Positions 45,241 to 54,369 of a stretch of DNA of 64,000 nucleotides are shown one piece after another (the stretch's first letter is position 1; each line of letters opens with the position of its first letter). Under the pieces are notes generated by a model. It saw only the letters and a program-made list of their open reading frames with translations. It ran no database searches and was not told where the DNA came from. Source of the stretch: CALCCV01 sp964388665 (GTDB lineage Bacteria > Bdellovibrionota > Bdellovibrionia > Bdellovibrionales > Bdellovibrionaceae); NCBI GenBank assembly GCA_964388665.1, contig CAYMBJ010000006.1, positions 21,800 through 85,799 on the forward strand, read 5' to 3'. The translations under genes were made by a program, and so were the position numbers.

Positions 45241-46668
45241 CTAGGCACTCTTCTTTAGATCATCCTTGCCAGCATCGGATTCACCCAGTACCAGATCTTG
45301 AAGATTAAAGGAAATTACTTTTAGCTTTTCTGCCTGCGCAGTGGCTCGATCCGCCAAACTTTTTAAGCTGTGTGCGGAATTCATCGTCTGTGATGCAGAA
45401 CACTCCAGCTCTTCAATGGTTTTTGTAGCTTGCTGGACGCCAGACAGCTGCTCTTGACTCGCATTACTGATTTCCAAAATCTTAACTCCAATTTTTTTGA
45501 CCTCTTCGTCAATCTTTTTGAAACAGTCTAGAGCTCCATCCGCAACAGACTTTCCGCCAACAATATCTCTTTTCATTTCTTGCACGACCATCGAAACTTC
45601 ACTCCGACTTTTTGAGATGATCTTTTCAATTTCCGTGGCCGCGACCGCCACCATGCCGGCGAGATTGACTACTTCACTAGCAACAACGGCGAAACCCTTA
45701 CCATATGCTCCTGCGCGCGCGGCTTCAATCGAGGCATTGAAAGAAAGTACTTCGGATTTGAAGGCAATTTTTCGAATCACCTTTGTTTTGTTTTCAATGC
45801 CTGTAATGATGTCTGCCAGTGATGCCAATTTTTCGTTTGAGGCCTTCAAAGAATCCATGGAGTACGCCAACTCTCCCATGATTTCATTACCCGATTGAGT
45901 CTGATTCATAACAGAATTTGAATTTTCTAGGCAATCTTGAGCCGCGCCCGATGTTGCTTCGATCATTTTTGCCATATTGTTCATTGCTAACACCGTGGCG
46001 TTCATGGACGTGTACTGTTGTGTCGCCCAATCGGTTAGACTCTTTGATGAGTTCTGTAAACCCAATCCAGTCTGCTCATTTTGGCGAGTGCCCTCCTTCA
46101 ATTGGTCGCGCATAGCGATGAGGCCTCCGGCAAGGTGTTTCACAATTCCAGCCAAAACAAGAGACAATGTTAATTGCAGGAATACAAAAGACGATACAAT
46201 GATCAAGGTCTGCATCTGTGCCCTCGCCCTAGCGTGAGCATAGTTGTAGCCAATTTCGAGTCGTCCCAGTGTCCTATCGACATCCATAATGTCCCTTTGT
46301 ACAATACGCTCAGCATTTGAAGTCGAAGGACGACTGTTCTGCGTGGCCACTTTTCCTTTGTCATCATAAAAGGCTGCATGGTCAATAAATGGCAGCGCCT
46401 GCAACTGTTCGACAAAGCCTTCGAGATTCAGTATTTCCCAATTGATAAAATAGCCTGGACTCGCTTTTTGGATAAAGCCTGCCAAGTCGGAAACCTTCTC
46501 GTCAATGGCTTCCATCTGCAGGCTTCGCGTGCTGGTCACTAAGTAGTAGCCAAAGACAGACAAAAGCAAGACACTCGTAATATTGAGCGACAGCAAAATT
46601 CTCGCGCGAATAGAAAGTGCATCGCTTCGACGCGAAACAAATTGTCTTAAATGCACCAGTGACTTCAC
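45241..46668 (-). CDS. Methyl-accepting chemotaxis protein
   Basis: This 475-residue receptor has two transmembrane helices (about 25-47 and 153-177) flanking a small periplasmic domain of about 105 residues. The cytoplasmic part has the highly conserved hairpin tip Glu-Val-Leu-Ser-Phe-Asn-Ala-Ser-Ile-Glu-Ala-Ala-Arg-Ala-Gly plus Gly-Lys-Gly-Phe-Ala-Val-Val-Ala, which bind CheA/CheW. No CheR-binding pentapeptide is seen at the C-terminus. The 3' neighbour is a solute-binding protein on the same strand. Confidence 0.9.
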   Translation of the reverse strand: MKSLVHLRQFVSRRSDALSIRARILLSLNITSVLLLSVFGYYLVTSTRSLQMEAIDEKVSDLAGFIQKASPGYFINWEILNLEGFVEQLQALPFIDHAAFYDDKGKVATQNSRPSTSNAERIVQRDIMDVDRTLGRLEIGYNYAHARARAQMQTLIIVSSFVFLQLTLSLVLAGIVKHLAGGLIAMRDQLKEGTRQNEQTGLGLQNSSKSLTDWATQQYTSMNATVLAMNNMAKMIEATSGAAQDCLENSNSVMNQTQSGNEIMGELAYSMDSLKASNEKLASLADIITGIENKTKVIRKIAFKSEVLSFNASIEAARAGAYGKGFAVVASEVVNLAGMVAVAATEIEKIISKSRSEVSMVVQEMKRDIVGGKSVADGALDCFKKIDEEVKKIGVKILEISNASQEQLSGVQQATKTIEELECSASQTMNSAHSLKSLADRATAQAEKLKVISFNLQDLVLGESDAGKDDLKKSA

Positions 46669-46978
46669 GTCTATCTTTTCGGCATTTAGGACCAGAACTC
46701 TAGCTCAACAATGCGAGACAAAAGCTCCCTCCGAAGTCACATCAAAATCTAGACCTTAGTTTGGTGAGCTCTCGCATCGCCAAGTCCCCCAAACCTGTCC
46801 CTGTAAAAAATATCTGCACTGCCATGAATCAATTAGAAAGCACTTTTGCAGGATGCTACAAAACCATGAGCTCACTTGGAGTCCAAGGCTGTCACGTCAC
46901 ACCATGGGACGGACAACTTCACGAGATCTATTAGCAGACTCCTAAAAAAGGAAAATCTGCTGCGTTCTCGGCGCCAAA
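46669..46978. other. Intergenic region with repeat B, no gene supported
   Basis: These 310 bases lie upstream of the chemoreceptor gene and downstream of the catalase-related gene. The only structure I see is repeat B at 46931-46960 and a near-palindrome CTTGGAGTCCAAG. Confidence 0.6.
46931..46960 (+). repeat. Dispersed intergenic repeat B, copy 2
   Basis: TTAGCAGACTCCT, an A-run and GGAAAATCTGC. It matches the minus strand of 20297-20331 apart from a CAG and small A-run insertions. GCAGA and TCTGC at the ends, and CCT/AGG inside, can form an imperfect hairpin. Confidence 0.55.
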
Positions 46979-48379
46979 TCACTTAATTTGGTCCTCAAAG
47001 GGTCCAAAGATTGCTTCCACCTCTTCTACTGTTGGCTCTGAGGACTTAGAATGCCGATGGTCAGAGCTTGATCTATAGACCACTCGCCGTCCTCGATTCA
47101 AGTTCCCCAGTGGTTCATGCGCGGTCAAATTGTGCCAAGGAGAAAAGGATAAATTTTCACAGTACTCTTGACGATCTGGTTGAGCAAAATCCTGTTTGAA
47201 AAAAGTGATATCCGCAATGAGATCAGGCTTTGACTTGTCCTCATCCCAGACATGCAAACCATCCTCCACTGGAAACTCTGCTGGATCACCTTGGAACTGA
47301 ACATAAAAGCCAAATTGAATTTGTCTATTTTTAGCTCGCTTTACTAGGTCGTCGGTTAAAAAACTAGGCCCACGTCGATCAGCGGCGCTAGCACTTAGAC
47401 TCGCGCTGACATCCGCTGCAGTCATTTGATCCAATTGACCGACGACCTCTTGATCCGTTTTTGCGTCCACTATATTCTTAAGCTTAGCAAAAAGCGATTT
47501 AACAACTCGGCTCGCCCATTGCAACAGAGTGGGCCTTGGAGGGTTTTTCTCCACTGGCTTTACCAAAAACTTTACAGCCTGCCCCTCTCCCAAGCGAAAT
47601 GGTGTTTTCGCCCAGTAGCGCTCGGTCGCCATGCTGTGGACGTTCATGTGATGAATAGGCACTTCAAACACCACTTTCGCGAGCTTAGGCTTGGTTTTTA
47701 AAAAATTCAAAAGTGGCAGTGGCCCTTTGTTCATGGCCACAGCAAACTCCATAAACTCTGCGGCATCCTTACCATTTGCTGAGGCTTGATTCGTCATCAA
47801 AAAGTCCTGAGTTCTGATGTGTGACTCCTCGTTTGAAATCGGCGCATCGTCGCTACCTAGAACTTTGATTGCAAAGCCCCGAGCATCCGGTTTGTTATCA
47901 GCTTGAGTCCGGTCTCCTGATGCATTGGAGAACCTGCCAATGATCTTGTAGGTCTTACCTGGAGTGGAGAACAGCCCATGTCTTGCATCATTGGGAGTTT
48001 CATCTCGCACCCTCATGACTCCGACCAAACAGCCATGGTGTTTGGCATGAAAGCCACGGTGATAGCTAGATCCAGGATTCTTTTCAGAAATATTATTCTG
48101 AATCTGCACCATGGCTCTGCCTAGTTTTTCAAACTCTTCTTCCTCGGGCCGAGCAAAGGCGCTCTCCTGATCACGGTATCTTTTGCAATACTGCTCGCCC
48201 TTAACTGGCCCCTCAATTGAGCCTTTGTTGTCTCGGGTGATCTTTTCACAGGAGTAGGGTTCATCATCTGAGGCCATTTTTCGTTTTGAATCATCTGATT
48301 TCGGTGAATGACTGCATGATAGAATTCCGAACATCATTGAAAGCAAAGAAAACCTAAAAATTCGAATGAAGTTAGCCAA
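46979..48379 (-). CDS. Catalase-related haem lipoprotein
   Basis: This 466-residue protein starts best at a TTG (48379) with AGGAGGGG six bases upstream, which gives a compact lipoprotein signal ending Ile-Leu-Ser-Cys. The mature protein matches the catalase-related (SrpA-like) superfamily. It shows Gly-Phe-His-Ala-Lys-His-His-Gly (distal His region), Gly-Arg-Phe-Ser-Asn-Ala-Ser-Gly-Asp, Pro-Asp-Ala-Arg-Gly-Phe-Ala-Ile-Lys-Val, and a late Phe-Ser-Pro-Trp-His-Asn-Leu...Glu-Pro-Leu-Gly-Asn-Leu-Asn-Arg-Gly-Arg. It lacks the full bacterial catalase layout. In this superfamily some members act on fatty-acid hydroperoxides instead of H2O2. It diverges from a dioxygenase-type haem protein gene. Confidence 0.8.
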   Translation of the reverse strand: MANFIRIFRFSLLSMMFGILSCSHSPKSDDSKRKMASDDEPYSCEKITRDNKGSIEGPVKGEQYCKRYRDQESAFARPEEEEFEKLGRAMVQIQNNISEKNPGSSYHRGFHAKHHGCLVGVMRVRDETPNDARHGLFSTPGKTYKIIGRFSNASGDRTQADNKPDARGFAIKVLGSDDAPISNEESHIRTQDFLMTNQASANGKDAAEFMEFAVAMNKGPLPLLNFLKTKPKLAKVVFEVPIHHMNVHSMATERYWAKTPFRLGEGQAVKFLVKPVEKNPPRPTLLQWASRVVKSLFAKLKNIVDAKTDQEVVGQLDQMTAADVSASLSASAADRRGPSFLTDDLVKRAKNRQIQFGFYVQFQGDPAEFPVEDGLHVWDEDKSKPDLIADITFFKQDFAQPDRQEYCENLSFSPWHNLTAHEPLGNLNRGRRVVYRSSSDHRHSKSSEPTVEEVEAIFGPFEDQIK

Positions 48380-48816
48380 ATTTCGCCCCTCCTGAAAAGT
48401 ATGAATCATATAAAGTATCTCTAATAAGACACTTTTAACCTATCAGATTGGTTCCGCATTGGAAATAATTGCGACTAAAGGTCTAGTCGAGAAATCAACT
48501 CTCCCTTTGTTACACGGAGTTCCCTTATTAGAAACGCTGTCACAACTAAGCGGGTAACCCCTTGAATCAATTTGATACATTCAGTCGGTCACAGTCGCAG
48601 GGTAGTGAAATGCGGCCAAAGTCGCTGTGTAGTTTCAACGCTGTCAAAACCAGCTGTCAAAACATTAGACATAGCAGTGCCGGGTTTTGCCAGATCATGC
48701 CGTCCCAATGACATCACAACTTTGAGATCCCAATTAAGCTGATTTCAGTGACGATAGTCTGGCCCACCCCTTGCTGAATATAAGTCAATAAACCCTTTAT
48801 TGGAGAGGTCTGTATT
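48380..48816. promoter_or_regulatory. Divergent control region of the haem-enzyme locus
   Basis: These 437 bases separate the catalase-related and dioxygenase-like genes. They hold a direct repeat, CTGTCAAAAC (48641-48650 and 48654-48663, 13-base period), and the hairpin at 48786-48802. No small gene is supported. Shared control of the two genes is an inference from the layout. Confidence 0.5.
48786..48802 (+). promoter_or_regulatory. Leader hairpin touching the ribosome site
   Basis: CAATAAA and TTTATTG pair as a perfect 7-bp, A+T-rich stem with a CCC loop. The 3' arm ends in the first G of the GGAGAGG ribosome site (48802-48808) of the dioxygenase-like gene. It could influence translation, though the stem is weak. 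Confidence 0.35.
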
Positions 48817-50766
48817 ATGAAAAAGATTGCCGTTTGGATCACCACCATAAGTTTACTTATGGTTTCTGCTCAGTTTGCCAATGCCATTCTTGGCTTCGGT
48901 AAGCAAAAGTCAAATGAAAGCGATAGCGTTTGGACGGATTGGTACAACAGAGGATTTATACTGGGAACCAAATGGCTTTATTTTATGCGTGATAGACTCA
49001 ATAAGAACAATGTTTTCGAATTTGAAAATGATCCTGAAACAGTCATTTGCCCCGAAAACTCGGATTCGGTTCGAACAGCTGATGGCTCTTGCAACGACGA
49101 AAACAATCCGTTGATGGGAAAAGCGGAAACCCGCTTTGGTCGCACAGTGCCGGTAGAGGACACTTACACAGACTTTGACAATCTCATGAAGCCAAACCCA
49201 CGTCTTGTAAGCATCAAACTGTTACAGCAAAATAGAAATTCTCCCGGCGATAAAGGGATTTTTAAGCCAGATACAACCCTCAATCTATTGGCTGGCGCCT
49301 GGATTCAATTTGTGATTCACGATTGGGTGAGCCATGGTGAAAATGAAATAACAGGTGCATACGCTCTTCCTCCGCCCAAAGGTGTATTTGATCCCTTTGG
49401 TAATGGTGTAATGCTCATTCCCGCAACAAAAGTTGATCATCGCCCTCCTACGAGCTCTATTCCCAGCGATTACAGAACCTATAAAAATGAGGTCACACCT
49501 TGGTTTGATGCTGGTCAAATTTACGGAAACAACTTAGAGACACAAAAATCCCTGCGAACAATGACAGATGGAAAACTCATTGTTCGAAGTGTGGTTGAAA
49601 CAACTGAAGTTGATGGCAAAACGGTTCAATCAGTAAAGAATCGATTGCCGATAGCTGAAAACGGTGTCGAGAACACTGGATTTCGCCGAAACTGGTGGCT
49701 TGGACTCAGCCTTTTGCACAATCTCTTTGTGCTCGAGCACAATCGTATCGTGGATGAACTTATGGCACAGTATTCCGATCGCTACAATGCTATGGACCCA
49801 AAGGAGCGAGACCAGGAGCTGTTCGACAAAGCTCGCCTCATCAACTCTGCAATCATTGCAAAGATTCACACTATGGATTGGACTCCTGGCATACTCGCTC
49901 ATCCTACGATCAAAAAAGGAATGTCATTTAACTGGACTGGCAATGGCTTAACAGCTTCAGATGATGTTAAATCGGGCTTGCTCCCTGAGATGTTAGGAGT
50001 GGTTGGTAAGGACAAGAAAATGTTCGATCAACCATATAGTTTAACAGAAGAGTTTGTTTCGGTGTACCGAATGCACCCCTTGCTCGTAAATGAGGTGAAC
50101 TTTGTTTCTACTGAAGGCAAACAACTGGCCTCTGTACCTTTAAATGAACTGCGCGAGGAAAAATCCCATGCTGTGTCTGACAATATCCCGATGAAAGACC
50201 TTCTGTACTCATTCGGTCGTGCCAATCCCGGTCAGCTGACTGTTAACAACTATCCTGATTTCATGAGCAACTTGCAAGTCGAAGGACTTGGCGACTATAT
50301 CCGATTCGATATGGGTGCAGTTGATGTTTTTAGAGATCGAGAGCGCGGAGTACCTCGCTACAATAAATTTCGCCGCCTAATGCACTTGAAGCCTCTAACC
50401 AAGATTGAGCAGATCACGGATGACACTAAAGTCCAAGATGCGCTTAACGAAGTGTATGGCGGCGACATTGAATTGGTAGACTTGCTTGTGGGTTGCTTGG
50501 CTGAATCCCACCGCCCGACCGGTTTTGGTTTCGGCGAGACGACATTTCAATTGTTCCTCCTCACTGCCACACGAAGGCTACAAACTGACAAGTTCTTTAC
50601 GACTCACTACAATGCCAGTGTCTATACACAAAAGGGTCTCGATCTGATTGACCAAGCAAATATGAAAACCGTGCTCTTGCATCATTACCCTGAATTGGCT
50701 CCATCGCTAGAAGGTATTGACAATGCATTTAGCCCTTGGAAGGCGCCTAAAGAAGCCAAACAGTAA
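48817..50766 (+). CDS. Secreted haem dioxygenase/peroxidase (cyclooxygenase-alpha-DOX-like)
   Basis: This 649-residue protein has a signal peptide (about residues 1-23). It belongs to the animal haem peroxidase superfamily: distal His168 in Ala-Trp-Ile-Gln-Phe-Val-Ile-His-Asp-Trp, the Leu-Phe-Val-Leu-Glu-His-Asn-Arg helix, and proximal His420 in Val-Tyr417-Arg-Met-His-Pro-Leu-Leu. The Tyr three residues before the proximal His equals Tyr385/His388 of cyclooxygenase and the Tyr-Arg-Met-His of plant alpha-dioxygenases; plain peroxidases of the superfamily have Arg-Tyr-Gly-His instead. This supports fatty-acid oxygenation by a tyrosyl radical. It is followed by another secreted protein and diverges from a catalase-related gene. 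Confidence 0.88.
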   Translation: MKKIAVWITTISLLMVSAQFANAILGFGKQKSNESDSVWTDWYNRGFILGTKWLYFMRDRLNKNNVFEFENDPETVICPENSDSVRTADGSCNDENNPLMGKAETRFGRTVPVEDTYTDFDNLMKPNPRLVSIKLLQQNRNSPGDKGIFKPDTTLNLLAGAWIQFVIHDWVSHGENEITGAYALPPPKGVFDPFGNGVMLIPATKVDHRPPTSSIPSDYRTYKNEVTPWFDAGQIYGNNLETQKSLRTMTDGKLIVRSVVETTEVDGKTVQSVKNRLPIAENGVENTGFRRNWWLGLSLLHNLFVLEHNRIVDELMAQYSDRYNAMDPKERDQELFDKARLINSAIIAKIHTMDWTPGILAHPTIKKGMSFNWTGNGLTASDDVKSGLLPEMLGVVGKDKKMFDQPYSLTEEFVSVYRMHPLLVNEVNFVSTEGKQLASVPLNELREEKSHAVSDNIPMKDLLYSFGRANPGQLTVNNYPDFMSNLQVEGLGDYIRFDMGAVDVFRDRERGVPRYNKFRRLMHLKPLTKIEQITDDTKVQDALNEVYGGDIELVDLLVGCLAESHRPTGFGFGETTFQLFLLTATRRLQTDKFFTTHYNASVYTQKGLDLIDQANMKTVLLHHYPELAPSLEGIDNAFSPWKAPKEAKQ

Positions 50767-50886
50767 AGCTAACTCACCGATCCTCACAAAAGTGAACTCA
50801 GCTGGCGACCACTTCCCAAGGTCGCCACTGGTTCCCCCAAACAGCCAATTAACTTGAAAATATTAACTTTCACAAAGGATAAGACT

Positions 50887-52296
50887 GTGTTGAATCGTAA
50901 AATAAATTTAGGTCTTCTAACGCTCTTGAGCTTAACACCTGTATTTTCTGTAGCAACAGAGTGGACTCCTACTCATGGCGGGTTCGATGTAGCCAAAGGC
51001 CAATACTCCTACAATTCGATGTATGTCTTTAATCCCAATAGAGACAATGGATTTGGAGAAAAAAGTGAATACTCGACTCCTGAATCTATCAAGAATTACT
51101 TGATTGAACAGAACCGATACCCTAGCGATGCGTTGGTTCTAGGTTTAGGGATTCAGGTTGGCACGGATGCGTCCCCCACTGGGCGAGCCGGAGAACTTTT
51201 TATCAATTCAAAAATGAGTGATCAGACGATACAAGGTATTGCTGCTGATCCCGCAACGGGAAGAGCAGATAGGTTGGATGAGAAGGCACATCTCGGCTTT
51301 GCCCAAATCATTGTTGCCGATCCCAATTCTGGCATTACCAAATCATACGAAGCGTCAGAGGAAAGCAAAGGCACGGTTCTTTGGAATTTTTATACAGATG
51401 AGACTTCCAAACTCGGTGGTTTATTAAATTTGCACAACACTGCCGGTGATTACACAAACAAAATGTTTCAGTACACTCAAGACAACACCAATCAAAAGGC
51501 TCTAGACGTGGTTGTCGCTCAAAATCGCGTGTTTCAAGATCAAAATACTCTAGTTCTTGAAAACTTTAAAAAAACCAATCGCCCCGGTTTGATCTTTGGT
51601 GACTGGTTGGAGGCTATCAGGGACAATGGCTGGAACGCAGCCGCCGTTTTTGTCGAAGGTTCAATTCTTGCTCCAAACACCTTTCGCTTAGCGGCGCTAT
51701 TAGACGTTCCTCTGCTGAGCACCTTTAAGCCACTTGCTTTTATATTTGAATCTGACTCGTCGGGCACGTCTAAAGACTGGTTGATGACGGGAGTCCTATT
51801 TGATCGCGACAATAATGAAGTTAAAGGTCAACTCAGCGATATTAATTACGCTATTGATTCACTTGGAAACGGATTCCACCTTCACGGCATGCAAGCCGAT
51901 GAGCAGATGGCAGGTCACGTATTGTTTGCAATGCTTGGTGATGCAAATCTAAAGGTGACCTTGTACCCATTAGATATCGTAAACAACCGCACCGTTTTTA
52001 ATAATGATTTGATCTTGGAAAAAGTGGCCGCGACAGATTCAACTCCAATGAAGTTGAAACTCACAAACAAAGGTGAAAACTATGTTCGAGGTATAAATGT
52101 CGTGATCGACTATCCACTCTTGAGCTGTGGAAGAAATGAAACCAAGACGCTAGACAAAAACGACCCTATCAAGCCAAACGAGAGCGTGGAAATACCTTTA
52201 GATAGAGATTGCACTCCAATAAGGGCTTGGATTAAGCCACGCCAGAAATTGCTTGAGGGCGGTGAGGGCACAGCAAACAACACGGTGTATTTTTAA
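50887..52296 (+). CDS. Secreted protein with acetolactate-decarboxylase-like His motif
   Basis: This 469-residue protein starts at a GTG (50887) with AAGGA seven bases upstream, which begins a clean signal peptide (about 1-24). I recognise no family for the first 300 residues. Around residues 329-346 it reads Gly-Phe-His331-Leu-His333-Gly...Ala-Gly-His344-Val, the same His-x-His-x10-His spacing as the zinc site of acetolactate decarboxylase, preceded by a similar beta strand. The C-terminus looks like a small beta domain with two cysteines. It lies about 120 bases after the dioxygenase-like gene. Function unknown; the metal site is a hypothesis. Confidence 0.65.
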   Translation: MLNRKINLGLLTLLSLTPVFSVATEWTPTHGGFDVAKGQYSYNSMYVFNPNRDNGFGEKSEYSTPESIKNYLIEQNRYPSDALVLGLGIQVGTDASPTGRAGELFINSKMSDQTIQGIAADPATGRADRLDEKAHLGFAQIIVADPNSGITKSYEASEESKGTVLWNFYTDETSKLGGLLNLHNTAGDYTNKMFQYTQDNTNQKALDVVVAQNRVFQDQNTLVLENFKKTNRPGLIFGDWLEAIRDNGWNAAAVFVEGSILAPNTFRLAALLDVPLLSTFKPLAFIFESDSSGTSKDWLMTGVLFDRDNNEVKGQLSDINYAIDSLGNGFHLHGMQADEQMAGHVLFAMLGDANLKVTLYPLDIVNNRTVFNNDLILEKVAATDSTPMKLKLTNKGENYVRGINVVIDYPLLSCGRNETKTLDKNDPIKPNESVEIPLDRDCTPIRAWIKPRQKLLEGGEGTANNTVYF

Positions 52297-52352
52297 AGGT
52301 AGTCCATGCAAAGCTGCACAGAGTTGATTAGAGCAAAGCCAACTTGACGGCC

Positions 52353-53483
52353 TTAGCGCACTAGGGCCGCAGTCTCTGTACTTTGCTTATCATCACAAAT
52401 GCTTTTGACTCTAGCCGCATACACTCGCTGCGGATAAGCGCCCACCTTGATTCGCTTCACTTCTTTTTTCTCACTGTAAGAAACGAAAGACACATCATCA
52501 GAGCCGCGATTTGAAATCACACAGTACTTGCCATCGGAACTATTGATGGCCCAACCTGGGTGCTTACCCACTTGAATGAACTTTTGCTCTTTCAGCTCCG
52601 GCCGAGAGACCAGAGCTACGTAATTTGAGACGGTGCCAGCGATACACAGCGTATCTTCGTTTGTTGACAGCACAATGCCATGATGAGCCGCCTCTTTGGG
52701 GTAAGCACCATCCATCGCCTTGGATTCATCCGTCTCGGGCAAAGCGATCGTGCGCGAGATCTTTTGCGTGCTCAAATCAAACTCAAGAAAACCATGAAAA
52801 TCCGAAAGCTGCAAAAACATCAATTTGCCATCATGGGTGATGTCAAAGGGCCTGACGCCAGCACTGAACGGAAATGTTGTTGCCACCTTATAAGTGTTGG
52901 CATCCGCCACGGTTATGTGATCGCCCTTGAGCTCACCAACGTAAACCAACTTTTCATCAGGAGAAAAGTGAATCCCATGAGGACGGCTTTTTGTTGAAAA
53001 ACTACCAACAATTTCGCCCTTAGCGGTCTCAATGACTTGCACTGTTTTTGCTGTGATGGCCGAAACAAAAATGCGATCACCACTTTTTGACAAGGCCATA
53101 TGGTCGGCTCGATAGCCCTTGACGGGAGTGCGCCACAACATCTTCATACTGGGAATTGCGAAGGCCACCACGTCGCCGACACTGCCACGTGAAACATATA
53201 AGATTTGCCCGTCTGGTGAAATGGCCACATCGTCAGCGTATTTCCAGTCGGCATACCAATTGATAAATTTATGAATCAAACTCCACTCAGATTTTCGCTT
53301 TTCAAGGTCAGGATTGACGTTAATTGTGCAGGAGACCTCTTGGGTTGACGGATCAATCACCGACACTGTTCCACCAACATTATTGGCCACCAAAATCACG
53401 TCCTGAAGCTCGGCATGACTGGTTACAGATACAAACAAGCAAAGCATTGAACACAATACCAAATTTTTACCGCAAATATTCAC
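52353..53483 (-). CDS. Secreted YVTN/YncE-like beta-propeller protein
   Basis: This 376-residue protein starts at a GTG (53483) behind GGAGG; the longer frame starts upstream of that site. A signal peptide ends near Ser-His-Ala. The mature protein is a seven-bladed propeller with repeating Val-Ser-Val-Ile-Asp-Pro-Ser-Thr, Ser-Pro-Asp-Gly, Arg-Pro-His-Gly-Ile-His-Phe-Ser-Pro-Asp-Glu and Gly-x-x-Pro blocks, as in YncE and surface-layer YVTN proteins. It may bind a ligand or protein in the envelope. It is co-oriented with the DUF1552 remnant upstream, about 220 bases away. Confidence 0.82.
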   Translation of the reverse strand: MNICGKNLVLCSMLCLFVSVTSHAELQDVILVANNVGGTVSVIDPSTQEVSCTINVNPDLEKRKSEWSLIHKFINWYADWKYADDVAISPDGQILYVSRGSVGDVVAFAIPSMKMLWRTPVKGYRADHMALSKSGDRIFVSAITAKTVQVIETAKGEIVGSFSTKSRPHGIHFSPDEKLVYVGELKGDHITVADANTYKVATTFPFSAGVRPFDITHDGKLMFLQLSDFHGFLEFDLSTQKISRTIALPETDESKAMDGAYPKEAAHHGIVLSTNEDTLCIAGTVSNYVALVSRPELKEQKFIQVGKHPGWAINSSDGKYCVISNRGSDDVSFVSYSEKKEVKRIKVGAYPQRVYAARVKSICDDKQSTETAALVR

Positions 53484-53700
53484 AACCGCCCTCCAAATTT
53501 TAGCTACAATAGTAAGCAAACCGCTTTCCGGTCAATACTTACTACAATAGTTACATTCTGCACAGGCGGTTTCCCCACTCTCTTTGATTTGGCGCCGTCC
53601 AGACCTGAAAAATTCCCAGAACTGTCCAGATAATATGCATTTCACTGCGCCAGCCTGCATATTACTGGTCAGGTCATTTGCTTGCGTATGTATCTTTTTC

Positions 53701-54369
53701 TCAAGCGCGGCGAATTCCAGGAAGGCCGCGCCGTTTGGCCTGATCGGAAAGATCGTATTCCTTACCAGAGCCTGACCTGGTGGTATTGGCATTGGACTGC
53801 ATCGGAAAACCAAATCCCGCCTTGCCACTGACTTCATAGTTACTGGGCTGAATACCACAAGAACGTAGCAGTTCGACAAACAGGTGACCATCAGGCAAAC
53901 CGTCGCTATTGCGTGCATTGGCATAGCTAAAGAATCGACCGGATTTAAAGTAGTCAGTGCCGCCAAACATGAGTGTGCAGCGATTGTAGTAAGAGTGAGT
54001 GTCCATACAAGCACCCATATTGTTGGTCCAAATGATCAAAGTGTTGTCTAAGAAAGTCCGACCATTGGCCTCTTCGACATTGAGAAGATCAAGCAGGTAG
54101 GCGATCTGCTCACCTTGCCAGCGGCCAATTTTACCCCAGTTGTTGCGCATGCGAATTCCTTCTGCGTCGTTTCGATAGGCGTTGTGACTGATTTGAAAGT
54201 GAAGCTGATCCTGAACACCTAAGAAATCATATTTGAAATCACCATTTTTGGAATCGTCTGACATCAGTTGTAAACCGAACACATGAGCTCGATTGCACTT
54301 AATGGCTGCCGCGATCAACTCTGTATGACTCTTGATGGCCTGGCGATGATCCAGCTGATCCGGTGCCAC
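53701..54369 (-). pseudogene. 5'-truncated DUF1552 family gene
   Basis: The reading frame gives about 222 residues that match only the C-terminal half of DUF1552 proteins: Glu-Leu-Ile-Ala-Ala-Ala-Ile-Lys-Cys, Leu-Gly-Val-Gln-Asp, Ile-Ser-His-Asn, Leu-Leu-Asp-Leu-Leu, Phe-Leu-Asp-Asn-Thr-Leu-Ile-Ile-Trp-Thr-Asn-Asn-Met-Gly and His-Ser-Tyr-Tyr-Asn-Arg-Cys-Thr-Leu-Met-Phe-Gly-Gly. The family is normally about 430 residues with an exported N-terminus, which is missing. In frame, a stop lies only about 24 codons upstream of the first possible GTG, and the next gene begins at 54517. The remnant looks decayed by a 5' deletion, although expression of the fragment cannot be excluded. Confidence 0.65.

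Noticed and set aside
53532..54014. 160-residue minus-strand frame overlapping the DUF1552 remnant
   Set aside because: It runs in another frame of a region with clear DUF1552 similarity and shows no family of its own.
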